The notes below the pieces were generated by a model. The model searched no databases, had not been told where the DNA came from, and was given only the letters and a program-made list of their open reading frames with translations. Of a stretch of DNA of 64,000 nucleotides, positions 44,440 to 56,702 are shown piece by piece; position 1 is the first letter of the stretch, and every line of letters starts with the position of its first letter. Position numbers and translations under genes: made by a program. Location: positions 80,649,204 to 80,713,203 of the forward strand of contig NC_073746.1 of NCBI RefSeq assembly GCF_029784135.1, read 5' to 3'. This stretch comes from Toxorhynchites rutilus septentrionalis (taxonomy: Eukaryota > Arthropoda > Insecta > Diptera > Culicidae).

Positions 44440-45070
44440 ACCCTAAAATTTCAATAAGTTACCCTATACGAAAGGTTCACCACCTCGGAAAAAAAACCGT
44501 TATGCCGAATTTCAGCTCAATCGTACTCAAATTTAAGACATTTGGCACCAAACTTTTTTTTTAAAAACCTCGATTTTCGCTGATATTTTGTTTTTCGAAA
44601 AAACTAAAATTTGAACGTTTGTGACACCAGTTAGTGAAGTCCGAAAGAGCTAATATTTTGCATAGGGTATATTATCGTGCAAATCAACATTTCGTAGCAA
44701 GTTCCGAATGAAAAATCGAGATAGCTATTTTTATTGGCACCCAAACCATACTTTTCGTACTTCGTTTCGTACTCCGGAAAAAAAACAAAAATCCCAGAAT
44801 GCCGATTTTCGACAAAAAAAAATTCGAGATGACACTAGACGTTTCATGCAATTTTAAGACATTTGACATAAAAAAAATCGAAAAACCCGATCTCCTTTAC
44901 TCCCCCCTTGGGTGATTTTTTCGATTTTCACAAAATTCAAACTTTGCCCGCTTTGCGCCACTCTCCCTTAAGTCCGATTGAGCCTATATTTTGCAGAGGG
45001 TGTTTTTTCGAGGTGGTGAACATTTTTAATGGGGTAACTTTTTGACCATTTTCATTGGCACCCTACTAAA
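44440..45070. repeat. Dispersed AT-rich repeat family
   Basis: Phrases such as GACATTTGGCACCAAAC, GAGATGACACTAGACGTTTC and CTCCTTTACTCCCCCCTTGGG recur in changed form at 51571-51700. There are no coding frames. The unit appears internally repeated (GACATTTG.CA at 44536 and 44861). Confidence 0.5.
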
Positions 45071-47099
45071 CACTTTACAAAGAATACAGAAAAATAATAT
45101 TTGTTTTGCCTTTTATTCCTTGCAATTGAAATCATTAATTTTTATATTTTCGTCCGATTGCCATTCATTAGACCTCTGCTCAGTAGCAAAAATACAGCCT
45201 ATATTTCCTCCAAATAATAAATACTCACCAAAAGCCACTAAACGAAAGCGGTAAAAACTCCATTCGCAACCTCCTATTCCCGGCAGGGCTTGGGCTTAAA
45301 TCATGAAACTCAACTCGAGTTCAACCCAAACGTAATTTATTACAACCGTGTTTCCTGTGATGAGGAGAAAATACAAATATAGCATCCAACGCCAACGCCA
45401 GCGCGAGAGAGGGCGGGGAAACAATAATATTAAATCTAATGCCGTTGCCTATTTTCTCGAAATTGCATCTTGATGGGATCTTAATGCTTGGCTGTTTGTT
45501 TGTTGCTCGTTTGCCTTTCTTCGGATCTCCGCTAAAGAAGTGAGTACTTCCGGTGGATCCCATATATTTTTCCCAACTGCTCATTTATACTGATTGATCA
45601 TAATTACTCACAATTTTGTAACGATTGGTGGTTTGTTGGGCGTATTTTATCACATCTTAGTGAATTTTTGACATTAAAATATATATTCTATGGGACTGGT
45701 ATTCAGACAAAAACTTTCAGAAGAACACAAAATCAATGGAAGTTAGATTATTTGAGAAGCTTATCTTCTCCATCTGTTATTCATGACAACATGCTAAATT
45801 ATTAGTATGAGAAACATCGATCAGAACTATACCATCGTTCTAACTTTTATGCTTCGAATTGGGTGCTTTATTTCGGCAACGATTATGTTCAATATGCAAA
45901 CGTCGAACCCAAGCCAACTCGAAAGCTGCCCACATCTCGACGCTACCAACCCCATCAAACTTTGGGATGGACATAAAACACTTTCGACAGCCGAGTTAGA
46001 TCTTGTTGATCCACTTACTAACACACAACCACCCACTCACAGACACGCACACACACGCTAGAAGGCTGTTTGAGTTTATACTTCGTGATGTAATTTCGAG
46101 ATATGAAACGCTTTGGTGCGGGTAAACATTCAGATTTGCGTCAGTGACACGAAGCGAGGCTTCGGAGGGTGACGCATGGGCATATGTATACAATCATAAA
46201 GTTGACAAATCGCGGGCGGATACGGTTGCACATAAAAGACAACATTACGTTATCCCTGCGGCTCATCGCTGATATTGTCTTTTTGGATTATTATTGCCTG
46301 GGCCGGGAATCAAACAAGTGAACCGAGCGCATAGGATTTTACGGCATATGTGAATTAACTGAATTTGTTCCGGCTGGGACGGTTCGAATGCATCCCCACA
46401 AATGTTATTTATTGAAAAATTTAACATTTATTTTCTCAAGGCATTCTGGAAGTGTTATCCCTATATATTTGGAGGTAATAAAATATAATGAAATGGTCAC
46501 GCGTATTCTAGAGCTAGCCGCTCAGAAGAATGACTTACATACTTGATTTTGAAATATGCTATACTATGCGATTACCCTATAAATTTGGCGTTACTTTAAT
46601 ATTCAAATGGGGCTAGTCATGCTCGGCTTCATCTAAAGATATTTTCACGCCCCATTTCGTCCAATCAAAGGGGAACGTTATTCGATTGAAGGAGGAAACA
46701 TACAGCAAACGATATGACGAAGACTATCCCTTCCGTGAAATATTTTATTGTGCCATTGCACAGCAATGCAATTAGCGCATAGACGGTTGAGAATCTAATG
46801 TATCATAACAATTTACAAGACGATAGACGATAAGACGTAAAGACTATTCAGAGAACAAAAAAAATAAGATCTTTTCAACAGGATTTCTCCAGTCAACTGG
46901 GAAGAGTTCTTCTATATTGGAATTCACTAGCACTCACTAGCAGAATTGTGATAATTACAGATTACTCTGCACTAACCAAGAGTCATAAGTTACAAAACCA
47001 ACAGTCTGTAGTGAACTAGCTCTTAGGTAAAATTATTTAGCGAAACATGTGCCTAAAAATTGGTCTGCGGATATACAAATATATAGAATTAGAGAAACA
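45071..47099. other. Unassigned sequence with a SINE scrap
   Basis: Mostly single-copy in this window. At 46493-46535 ATGGTCACGCGTATTCTAGA followed by GCT.GCC.CTC matches the middle of the SINE at 25387-25668. A CA-rich stretch lies at 46020-46060. No gene recognised. Confidence 0.4.
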
Positions 47100-47371
47100 G
47101 AGTGTGACATAGACATTTTGATGTGATTTTTTAAATTCTGTTGCTTCGTGAAAAATCTACGCACGAAGATGAGATACAGATCATTTGAAAGCATCATTTT
47201 GAATGTTTTGGAATACTCTACGTAAACATTTCAAATTTATGTGTGTAGGTGTAGTAGACAAAATATATGAAGTGAATAAAAAATCGATTTCTATCTGTTT
47301 TCCAAAGCTTTCGTAGACTAACACAAAATGTTACAAACAAATTCGATTAACCTCGTCAATACAGCTTTTAT
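47100..47371. repeat. Dispersed repeat (second copy of 21.96-22.23 kb)
   Basis: GCACGAAGATGAGAT, GCATCATTTTGAATG, AAATCGATTTCTATCTGTTT and AGACTAACACAAAATGTT match the order of motifs at 21960-22215. The copy is cut by the ITmD37E insertion at 47374. Confidence 0.5.
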
Positions 47372-47373
47372 TA

Positions 47374-48671
47374 AAGGGTGTGTCACATCAAATTGCATCA
47401 CGGAAAAAACGCTGTAGAAATTCGCCCAGTAGACCGATCCTTTTGAAAATTTTAGACAGTAAAATAAAAACTATTAAACAACTTTTGGCTTTTTCTTTTT
47501 ATTCATACTTCGAGCCCAAGCCCGTATGCTCGCACCTTCCTCTTTACCCCGTCCATAAGGTTCTGTACAACGTCAGGTTGTAGTTTTTTTTTAACAGAAA
47601 CCCAATTTCTCTTGAAGTCCGCCTCCGATTTGACAACTTTTGGGTTCTTCCGGAGGGCCTGCTTCATAATCGCCCAATATTTCTCTATTGGGCGAAGCTC
47701 CGGCGCGTTGGGCGGGTTCATTTCCTTTGGCACGAAGGTGACCCCGTTGGCTTCGTACCACTCCAACACGTCCTTTGAATAGTGGCACAAAGCGAGATCC
47801 GGCCAGAAGATGGTCGGGCCCTCGTGCTGCTTCAATAGTGGTAGTAAGCGCTTCTGTAGGCACTCCTTAAGGTAAACCTGCCCGTTTACCGTGCCGGTCA
47901 TCACGAAGGGGGCGCTCCGCTTTCCGCAAGAGCAGATCGCTTGCCACACCATGTACTTTTTGGCAAACTTGGATAGTTTCTGCTTGCGAATCTCCTCCGG
48001 AACGCTGAATTTGTCCTCTGCGGAGAAGAACAACAGGCCCGGCAGCTGACGAAAGTCCGCTTTGACGTAGGTTTCGTCGTCCATTACCAGGCAATGCGGC
48101 TTCGTCAGCATTTCGGTGTACAGCTTCCGGGCTCGCGTCTTCCCCACCATGTTTTGCCTTTCGTCGCGGTTAGGAGCCTTCTGAACCTTGTATGTACGCA
48201 GGCCCTCCCGCTGCTTGGTCCGCTGGACGAATGAACTTGACAAATTCAGCATATTGGCGACATCCCGGACCGAACCTCTCGGATCACGTCTAAACTACTT
48301 AACTACGCGCTTGTGATCTTTTTCACTGACGGAGCATCCATTTTTGCCGTTCTTCACCTTCCGGTCGATGGTTAGGTTCTCGAAGTATCTTTTGAGTACT
48401 CTGCTGACCGTGGATTGGACGATTCCCAGCATCTTACCGATGTCCCGATGTGACAACTCCGGATTCTCGAAATGAGTGCACAGGATTAATTCACGACGCT
48501 CTTTTTCGTTCGACGACATTTTTCCAAATTTACGAAAAATTTACAGTGAAGCATGGCCAACGTTATCTATTCACTCTTATCTGATTATAAGCGAAAGCTG
48601 AAGATATAATTCCTAAAAATTAAATTTCTACAGCGTTTTTTCCGTGATGCAATTTGATGTGACACACCCCT
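47374..48671 (-). mobile_element. ITmD37E (DD37E) transposon, copy 2
   Basis: Both ends carry the same inverted repeat as copy 1. The right terminus has one change (AGGGGTGTGT for AAGGGTGTGT). TA occurs at 47372-47373 and 48672-48673. The length of 1298 bp exceeds copy 1 by 13 bp, the size of the deletion in that copy. Confidence 0.95.
47503..48519 (-). pseudogene. DD37E transposase, copy 2 (single in-frame stop)
   Basis: From ATG 48519 the frame encodes the helix-turn-helix block, then KDHKRVVK and a TAG at 48295-48297. It then continues in the same frame through SVRDVANMLNLSSSF to the catalytic part. The catalytic motifs are VMDDETYVKAD, IFWPDLALCHYS and NAPELRPIEKYWA with 37 residues between D and E. 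Apart from the stop, the 339-codon frame is intact. This makes it the least damaged transposase in the window. Read-through or a polymorphic stop cannot be judged from the sequence. Confidence 0.93.
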
Positions 48672-48673
48672 TA

Positions 48674-49559
48674 GATTGCTAGAACGTCCCTGTAGGATCT
48701 TTCACTACAAATCTCACACCGTAAAACAAAATGCAGTTTTGAAAACCCCAACAAATTCCATAAAAGATGCGGCTTTAAAAAAAAATTCTACAGCGGTTTT
48801 GAAAAAGTACCAAAAACAAGTTTTTCATAGTGTTTCAGAAAATCTACTGTTATTAGCTTATGAAGATGAAAGCTGTTTTGAATTTGTTAGTGTCTTGGTT
48901 TATAAACTTTCGTGTTATTCTACAAAAGCTTTGAAAAAAAGAGAATTTTTTATCGATTTTTTTTAAACCCCGAATTCATGTTACACACCTCACCCCTCCA
49001 ACCAATGAGCCAAATAGGACGAAAAAAAGCTGTTGATGCTGTACAGAATCATAATAGCACGGTTGTTTTCAGAATCCATTTTATCTAGTCTAGTTTGTCT
49101 AGTACTAGACAAACTAGTAGCAGTTCTGCATAGAAAATCATGACTTTCAATACAATAGACTTTTTTTCTCAATTATCACCGCATTCCACATATGTTCAAA
49201 CATTGTATTATTACATCGTGACTCATCAGAAAATCCCCTATTTTTCAAAAACCAAGAATAATATTATTTTTTCCGAAAAAGGCGCAATGAACATGAACAT
49301 GAAAAGTTATAGGACAAAATCAAAGTTAAGAAGAAAAGGAAGAAGAAGAAAGTCAATTTTATTACTCATAATGAGATCACTCTGTCCAACTTCTATAAAA
49401 TCACCCTCAATATCTTTCGTACTAATGCCTGTAATAAGAGTTTTGAGTAGTTGTTTTAAATTTTTTTAAAACCATAAAAAAATAAAAAAAAAATTTCTGT
49501 AAGGTCTAAAAGGTTTGATAGAGGTATAGGCCACTTAAAAAATTAAAACCCACAAATCA
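48674..49559. other. Unassigned sequence with a perfect palindrome
   Basis: No gene recognised. The + frames 48676-48966 and 49140-49469 are lysine-, serine- and phenylalanine-rich without a recognisable domain. The palindrome is listed at 49090-49117. Confidence 0.4.
49090..49117. repeat. Perfect 28-bp palindrome
   Basis: CTAGTTTGTCTAGT is followed directly by its exact reverse complement, with no spacer. The core CTAGTACTAG lies in a wider TCTAGTCTAG-rich stretch. Confidence 0.95.
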
Positions 49560-50400
49560 GTTTTCCCCTTTTCTCCCAAAAATGACTTTCTTCAAAAATT
49601 TATTACTTTTGAACTAATGGACCGATTCAGATGATCGACATATCAAATTAAAGCTAACTAGCTAGCTTTTTAAAAAAAAATGACACATTTGCAAATTAAT
49701 TGGATTATAATCACATACATCCAGTCTAGTCGCATAGAAATGTTGAACGAAAACTGAAAACATGTTAACTTTCAAAAATCATAACTTAAAAACGAAAACT
49801 AACACCTCTCTGGTATTCGGAAAAAATATTAAAAAATATGGCGCCTTTGATCCCAAAACGATGTAAGCTATAAAAAGCAAATATAATCAATAACTACGAG
49901 AACAAAATCCGTTTTTATTCAGAGCGTTATATTTTTTCAAACAAGACTAGCTCATTGGCCTTAATTTAATATGTCGATCATCTGAATCGCCCCAGTAGAT
50001 CAAAAGTTATGATTTTTTGTAGTGGAAAAAATGATTTTTCGACCATCGGGAAATAATCAAACAAATGGAACCAAAATTGATTTTGAAAAATCTCAACTCA
50101 AAAACGAAAGAAAAACAATAAAAAAATATAAAAAGCTATAGCGCCTTTGGTCCCGAGACTACGAATACAATAAAAAACGAATACAATCAATAATAACGAG
50201 AGCAGAATTCAAATTTTCTGCAGGTATAGCATTAGGTAGACCAGGTGATTGGCTTTAATTTGATATGTCGATCATTCGAATCGGTTCAGTAGTTCAAAAG
50301 TTTTGTGAAAAAAGTCATTTTTGGAAAAATTGCGAAAAAATTGTTTTTTTGGACCACCCTAAAATGGAAATGGTCACCCCAACAAAAAAAAAATAAAAAT
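49560..50400. repeat. Dispersed repeat family, two tandem units
   Basis: Two units each contain ATATGTCGATCAT..GAATCG, TAGT.CAAAAGTT.TG and a GGCGCCTTTG or AGCGCCTTTG block. Near 50350 ACCACCCTAAAATGGAAATG closes the array. Same family as 37320-37700 and the host of the nest at 9.3-14.4 kb. Confidence 0.6.
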
Positions 50401-50509
50401 ATACGGGTATCATAACTTGCGATACAGAGCAAAACTACCACTTTTGACGAAAATCTGAGAACTACTATATCGGTTTGGCATGGAATGGCTGTATATAGAC
50501 ATCAAACAT

Positions 50510-51570
50510 TAAATGGACTAATAACGCTTATCACAATGTAATTGTAGAACATATGGGAATTCAATTTCCAGCATTTTTTTCATTTTTCTTCAGTATTTTC
50601 CGAAAATTTTCATTCGTCGCGTTTGTTCCGAATAACTTACTTATGTATGATATTTTTATGGAACCCCCTTCCCCTTCATATCATCATAGGATTATTTATT
50701 GTACTACACAATCTTCACATTTCAATTTTGGTTCCATTTGTTTGATTATTTCTCGAGTTATGGAAATAAATTAATTTCAATTGTATGACAGTCCCTTTCC
50801 CCTATCGAGAGGAGAAGTAGTGTCGAACCTCCATAGAAACATTTACTGTCCTGTGATGTCATGTGATGGTTACATGCAAAAAAATGGTTCCATTTGTTTA
50901 ATTAGTTATCGAGTAACGCATACAGTAAAACCTGGTTTTGTGCGGTTTTTTTTTGTGCAATTTTTTTGTTGTGCGATTTCTGTTCTTGTGCGGTTTTTTT
51001 TGTGCGATTCTTTTTTGTGTGGTGTATGAAAAAAAGCATATTTGACGAAGTTATCGTCCATTTAGTTTTTTTCGATAGTTTTTATGCTTTTCAGTGCGAA
51101 AAAAGCATATTTGCGTCTCAATTATCCACTTCTGAAATCATTCCTCTCCTCTCATCAAATGCTCTAAGTTTTTCTAAGTTTTTGCATGACATGATTTCTA
51201 ACAGCAACACGTTTCGATATGCAACTAAAAGCACAAAACAGCCACGCGCAACCGAAAAGACAAAGTGTCCCATCACAAAGCAGGGAAACAAAAGGAAATT
51301 GAACGGTGAATGGCGTGGATTTGAGTTATTTTCTTGGGGGAAACTTTTTTTATGCGGTCCCTATCTACCGCACGAAAAATTTTTTTTTCTAAATGTGTAC
51401 CGAACACGATTTTTTAAAGTTGCTGGTGAGGTTTTGCACGATTTTTTTATTTTATGCGACTTTTTTTGTGCGGTCCTTATCTACCGCACAAAAACAGGTT
51501 TGCCTGTAATTGTTTTTGTTTCAATTGTGTGGCAGCCCCCCTTTTAGATAGCGGGATTTTTTTTCGAGAT
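50510..51570 (-). mobile_element. Helitron-like element, copy C, split by a MITE
   Basis: The minus-oriented sequence holds the unique 3' region of copy A (near 50535, GTAATTGTAGAACATATGGG) and two or three of the ~145-bp units (TCCATTTGTTTGATTATTTC and GTATGACAGTCCC). The terminus with CTAG is not preserved. The copy is interrupted by 50923-51506 and resumes at 51509 with TTCAATTGTGTGGCAGCCCC. Confidence 0.6.
50923..51506. mobile_element. 584-bp TA-flanked MITE (CAGT-type TIR)
   Basis: The left end reads CAGTAAAACCTGGTTTTGTG and the right end, on the minus strand, CAGGCAAACCTGTTTTTGTG. TA occurs at 50921-50922 and 51507-51508. Near both ends the motif TTTTGTGCG[GA]T repeats several times. 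CAG-type ends, TA targets and iterated subterminal motifs suggest a pogo/Tc1-mariner relative. The frame 50966-51547 crosses the whole element and is not a real gene. Confidence 0.82.
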
Positions 51571-51803
51571 GAGAGTATATCTCGACGTTCCATGAAATTT
51601 TAAGACTTTTGGCATCAATTTTTTTTTGAAAACCCCAATTTCCTCTACTCCCCTTTTGGGTCAATTTTCAATTTCCAAAAAACTCAAACTCTGGCCGACC
51701 CTTAGATTACATTAGAAAAGAGGGTCATGCTAAGCTGGGCGGTTTTGCGGTGTACTCCGCAGACACTTCCAGTAGCCACGATACATTATATATTGGACAC
51801 AAC
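51571..51803. repeat. Dispersed repeat and LINE target flank
   Basis: GACGTTCCATGAAATTTTAAGAC, CTCTACTCCCCTTTTGGGTC and AACTCAAACTCTGGCCGACC match 44830-44960. From about 51720 to 51803 the sequence is the pre-insertion flank of the LINE. Confidence 0.5.
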
Positions 51804-51829
51804 AACTATAGTAAAGTTGTTTACTATAT

Positions 51830-52326
51830 ATGTGCTTAAGAGTTCCGTGCCAACGACACAGGACAATCCCTACTTCATTCTGCAGAACGACGAGCCTGTT
51901 GCTGACGCTCCCAATGCCGGATGTTCCGGTACATCGCAGGGTGCCATCAGGAAAAGAAAAATTACTTCTTTTCCATCACTCCCCAGAAAGAATACCGAAA
52001 CTTCCCAAGTTGGAATGAAGCCTCGAACTGAACGTGCTGAGAATAGGCCGAAGCAAGTACCTCCCGGTTTACGTGGTCATGCTACCAACCAGGGGTCCTC
52101 AGCACTTCCCGGAACAACAACGAACACGTCTGTTCCATTTTCGCGGTCGAAGCAACAGCCACTACCTGGCCTGCTTGCGCTTTCAGACCTTGTGGATAAC
52201 ATTTTAAATGCTTTAAATATAAATGATCCTCTTAAAAGCATAGTATTATGTTTGCTTCCGGTTGTGAGAACATTTTTGAAAGAAAAATGTGGCTTTTTAG
52301 CAGCGTTCATTTCCCTCGATGCCTAA
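51830..52326 (+). pseudogene. LINE ORF1 C-terminal fragment
   Basis: The open frame through SSVPTTQDNPYFILQNDEPV, PLPGLLALSDLVDNILNAL and VRTFLKEKCGFLAAFISLDA ends at TAA 52324-52326. The upstream codons of this frame (51727-51817) lie outside the target duplication and are not part of the element. The zinc-knuckle region that LINE ORF1 proteins usually carry is missing through 5' truncation. The stop overlaps the ORF2 start by 8 bases (ATGCCTAA). This arrangement suggests coupled translation of ORF2 in the intact parent element. Confidence 0.7.
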
Positions 52327-55300
52327 TTCAGCGCAAGAGGTCAAGGATTTGACCACTGTCATACAGTGGAATTGCAGAAGCATCATCCCTAAACTAGACC
52401 AATTTAAATTTTTAGTTCACAGTTCTAACTGTGATGTATTTTCTCTCTGTGAAACATGGCTTTGTTCAGCTGAATTTTCACGATTTCAACATTATTCGCC
52501 TAGATCGTAACGACTCGTTTGGTGGCGTACTATTGGGGATCAAAAAACGTCACTCCTTCTATAGAGTCACTATCCCATCGATTACAGGCATTGAAGTTGT
52601 CGCTTGCCAGATACAAATCAATGGCAAAGAACTCTGCATTGCTTCGATATATATTCCTCCCAGGTCTACGGTAGGCCGCCATCATTTCTTTGATATTATC
52701 GAGGCATTGCCGGAGCCGCGGTTAATCTTAGGTGACCTCAACTCCCATGGAACGGCATGGGGGTCACTCTACGATGACAACCGTGCCACGTTGATTTATG
52801 ATCTGTGCGACAACTTCAACATGACAGTTTTAAATACTGGGGAAGCAACTAGGATAGCCAACCCTCCTGCGCGGGCAAGCATGCTAGACATATCTCTCTG
52901 CTCTTCTTCATTATCCCTGGATTGCACATGGAAGGTAATCAAAGATCCCCACGGTAGTGATCACCTACCAATAATTTTATCGATCGCCAATGAATCAAAA
53001 TCTAGTGAGTCAGTCGATATTGCGTATGACCTCACGAAGAATATTGACTGGAGAAAATTTGCAGAATTAATATTTGAAGCAATCATTTCGATGCATGAAC
53101 TTCCTCCCCTTGAAGAGTATAATTTTATATCAAGTTTGATTTACGATAGCGCACTTCAAGCTCAAAAGAAACGTGTACCGGCTACCACTTTCCGACGTCG
53201 TCCTCCATCACTTTGGTGGGACAGGGAGTGTTCAATAGTCTACCTTGAAAAATCATCCGCTTTCAAAAAATTCAGGAAAACTGGATTAGTGGAATGGTTT
53301 CGAAAGTACCAAGCTCTAGAAGCCAAACTAAAAGGTCTGATTAAAGCAAAAAAGCGTGGATATTGGCGGAAATTCGTCAATGGTTTGTCAAGGGATACCG
53401 CTATGAGTACTCTTTGTAATACGGCTAGGAGAATGCGTGGCTGGAACCATACCAATGAAAGTGAGGAATACTCTGACCGTTGGATTTTCAAATTTGCAAG
53501 GAAGGTTTGTCCCGATTATGTTCCTGCACAAAGCGTCGTACGCGATATTCCACTCCAATGCGATTATGAGAATTTTTCGATGGTAGAATTTTCAATTGCC
53601 CTCCTCTCATGTAACAATTCAGCTCCGGGGTCGGACAAGATTAAATTCAACTTGTTGAAGAATCTTCCCGACTTGGCAAAACAGCGTTTGCTGAACTTGT
53701 TCAACAAGTTTCTGGAGCTGAATATTGTCCCGCATGACTGGAGACAAGTGAGAGTGATAGCCATACGAAAACCCAACAAGCCGACTTGCGATCACAACTC
53801 GTATAGGCCGATTGCAATGTTATCCTGTATTCGCAAATTGTTAGAGAAAATGATTCTACTTCGTTTGGACAAGTGGGTCGAAACGAACAATTTGCTGTCA
53901 AATACGCAGTTTGGCTTCCGCCGAGGTAAAGGGACGAATGATTGTCTCGCGCTGTTATCTTCTGAAATCCAAATCGCATTTGCTCGCAAAGAACAAATGG
54001 CTTCCGTTTTTCTCGATATCAAAGGGGCATTTGATTCAGTTTCCATGGAAATTCTCTCAGAGAAGCTTCATAATCGTGGACCAATTCTCAACAATTTCCT
54101 GTACAATTTACTGTCAGAAAAGCACATGATTTTCTCTCATGGCAGCTCGAAATCTTCACGTTACAGTTTTATGGGCCTACCACAAGGCTCCTGCCTAAGC
54201 CCCCTCTTGTACAGTTTTTACGTCAATGATATGGATGATTGTCTAACTAGAGACTGCACGCTGAGACAACTTGCAGACGATGGAGTTATTTCCATCACGG
54301 GTACTAATCCCGCCGTTCTGCAAAAATCCTTGCAAGATACTCTGAACAACCTGTTCACGTGGGCCCTCAAGCTGGGTATTGAATTCTCTACGGAGAAAAC
54401 TGAAATGGTCGTTTTTTCGAGGAAGCACGAACCCGCCCAATTCCAGCTTCACCTATCCGGCAAAACGATCCAACACTCTATGTTTTTCAAATACCTGGGT
54501 GTATATTTTGATTCTAAATGTACCTGGGGGAGACACATTGCGTATTTGAAACAGAAATGCCAGCAAAGAATCAATTTTCTCCAAACAATAACCGGAACAT
54601 GGTGGGGTGCCCATCCAGGAGACCTCATTCAGTTGTACAAAACAACGATATTGTCAGTGTTAGAATATGGCAGTTTTTGCTTCCGATCAGCTGCCAGGAT
54701 TCATATTCTCAAGCTGGAGAGGATACAATATCGTTGCTTGCGTATAGCCATGGGGTGTTTGCATTCGACACATACGATGAGTCTCGAAGTTTTGGCAGGA
54801 GTACCCCCGCTTACTCTTCGGTTCACAGAATTATCCTACAGATTTCTCATCCGTTGCAAGATCATGAATCCATTGGTGATTGATAACTTCGAAAATCTAC
54901 TCCATCTGATTCCTCAGTCAAGTTTCATGAGTACCTTACCCACGACGTGCACACTTCACCAGGCATCTCCAACCAAGTTTGCTTCCCATACTTTTGCAAT
55001 TCCTCTATCATTTTTGATCTGTCCATGCGACAAAAAATCCATGGAATCCCAGATCATCTACGCTCCGATTATATTCCGCCGATATTTTCGGCAGAATATG
55101 GGAAAGTTAGATCTGATAAAATGATCTTTACTGACGGTTCATTCATAAACGGGTCCACTGGCTTCGGCATCTTCAATGAAAATTCCAGTGCCTCTTTCAA
55201 ACTTAAAGATCCTTGTTCCGTGTATGTCGCTGAACTGGGTGCGATATATTACGCATTAGGGATCATTGAAACATTGCCCATCGACCACTATTTTATTTTT

Positions 55301-55972
55301 TCAGACAGTCTCAGCTCAATAGAGGCAATCCGCTCAATGAAAGTTGATAAACGCTCATCTTATTTCCTAACAAGAATAAGACAACTATTGAGTGTTTTGG
55401 TCGAAAAATTATTCAAGATTACCTTAGCATGGGTTCCCTCTCATTGCTCGATACCGGGGAATGAGAAAGCGGACTCGCTAGCTAAGGTGGGCGCTTCAGA
55501 AGGCACACTTTTTGAAAGGCAAATTGCTTATAATGAATTTTTCCTCATTCCTCGTCAGTATACGCTCGTAAGTTGGCAGCGCATGTGGAGTGGTGATGAG
55601 TTCGGTCGTTGGTTACACACGATTATCCCTAAGGTCTCGACGAGTGCATGGTTCAAGGGATTGAATGTAGGTCGTGATTTCATTCGCGTGATATCTCGGC
55701 TTATGTCCAATCACTACAACCTAAACGCGCATCTCTATCGCATTGGGCTCGCAGCAAACAATCTTTGTGATTGTGGCGATGGCTACCACGACATCGAGCA
55801 TGTTGTCTGGTCGTGTATCCGGTTCCATGCTGCTCGCTCTCAGCTCTCTAGAGCACTGAGAGCACAAGGCAGACAATCGGATATTCCCGTCCGGGATATC
55901 TTAGGTAGCCGTGATCCTGATCTTCTGTTTCATCTATACCTGTTCCTCAGAAACGCCGATGTCAACGTTTAA
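52319..55972 (+). pseudogene. LINE ORF2: endonuclease, reverse transcriptase, RNase H
   Basis: ATG 52319 opens an APE-type endonuclease (VIQWNCRSIIPKLDQF, then CDVFSLCETWL). A frameshift near 52480-52500 moves it to the frame running to 55124, with LILGDLNSHGTAWGS and HGSDHLPI completing the endonuclease. The RT follows with NSYRPIAMLSCIRKLLEKMI, FGFRRGKGTNDCL, VFLDIKGAFDSV, LPQGSCLSPLLYS, the catalytic QLADDGV (usually F/YADD) and FKYLGVYFD. A second shift near 54980-55010 restores the original frame. RNase H has IFTDGSFINGSTGFGIF, AELGAIYYAL, IFSDSLSSIEAI and WVPSHCSIPGNEKADSLAK, so all four acidic positions are kept. A cysteine-histidine cluster (LCDCGDGYHDIEHVVWSC) precedes the end. No other stop is seen, so the copy is young but inactive unless the shifts are sequencing errors. 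Confidence 0.93.
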
Positions 55973-56488
55973 TGATGTTTCCTTCGTTGTGTCCCCGTTT
56001 CATATCCCTCCTATCCAAACGATAAACTTTTACTTAGTCGGGGCAATACATACACACACTCTTTACAGATGCACGGGCCGAAGGTTGTGCAGTCCACTGA
56101 TCATTCAACAAGAGCCAAAGGTTGTACCGCTCATGACAACTCTACACGAGCTGATGATTGCGCCGGTTAGTGACCATTCTATCCTGGATTCCTCGAGTCG
56201 AGAAGACGCACCACGCTAGATATGGGGTACATACTAGGGGGGCGTTGCTGATTAATGGTCAGCTGCATCCCAATAGGAAGTATCCCGTGTCGGGCACACG
56301 TACAGAGCATTGGAGACAGCAACATCCCAATTACGAGAACACTTGTAATACTAACCTCGAGCCAACCGCGAGTAATCGGTTACATATTACTAACATAGAT
56401 AATAAGAAAAACTGTCAAAATATTGAACTCCGGCCCCGTCAGGCGAACGCCATATGAGCCTTGTTAAAAATATATATTTTGGAAAAAA
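55973..56488 (+). other. LINE 3' untranslated region
   Basis: Non-coding sequence between the ORF2 stop and the A-rich end at 56488. Two overlapping frames (55911-56219 and 56158-56457) are open by chance. Confidence 0.75.
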
Positions 56489-56702
56489 AACTATAGTAAA
56501 GTGGATGAAACGAGGCGGCATCGTCTACGTTAGCAAACCAAATTTTATCATAAATTGCAATTTGAATATAAGAGGTATAGAATAATTTGTTTGAAAATTG
56601 TTGGAACGTCTTCTAGATGATTCTCCTGTGATATACACGAAGTTGAATTATAAAATATTTTTTTCTAATAAAAATACATTAAAACAATTTGTTCCGTAAA
56701 TA

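Larger units (their letters stand above)
51818..56488 (+). mobile_element. LINE with EN-RT-RNase H, 5'-truncated
   Basis: The 14-bp sequence AACTATAGTAAAGT occurs at 51804-51817 and 56489-56502 and is the probable target duplication. It bounds a 4671-bp element. The element opens inside ORF1, contains a nearly complete ORF2 and ends after a ~500-bp 3' region in AATATATATTTTGGAAAAAA. The order endonuclease, reverse transcriptase, RNase H is that of the I and related (LOA) clades. An I-like clade is favoured, but that is an inference from memory of the architecture. Confidence 0.88.

Noticed and set aside
50966..51547. 193-aa + strand protein
   Set aside because: It crosses a MITE from end to end and continues into Helitron-like sequence. 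Its residues come from TTTTGTGCG repeats.
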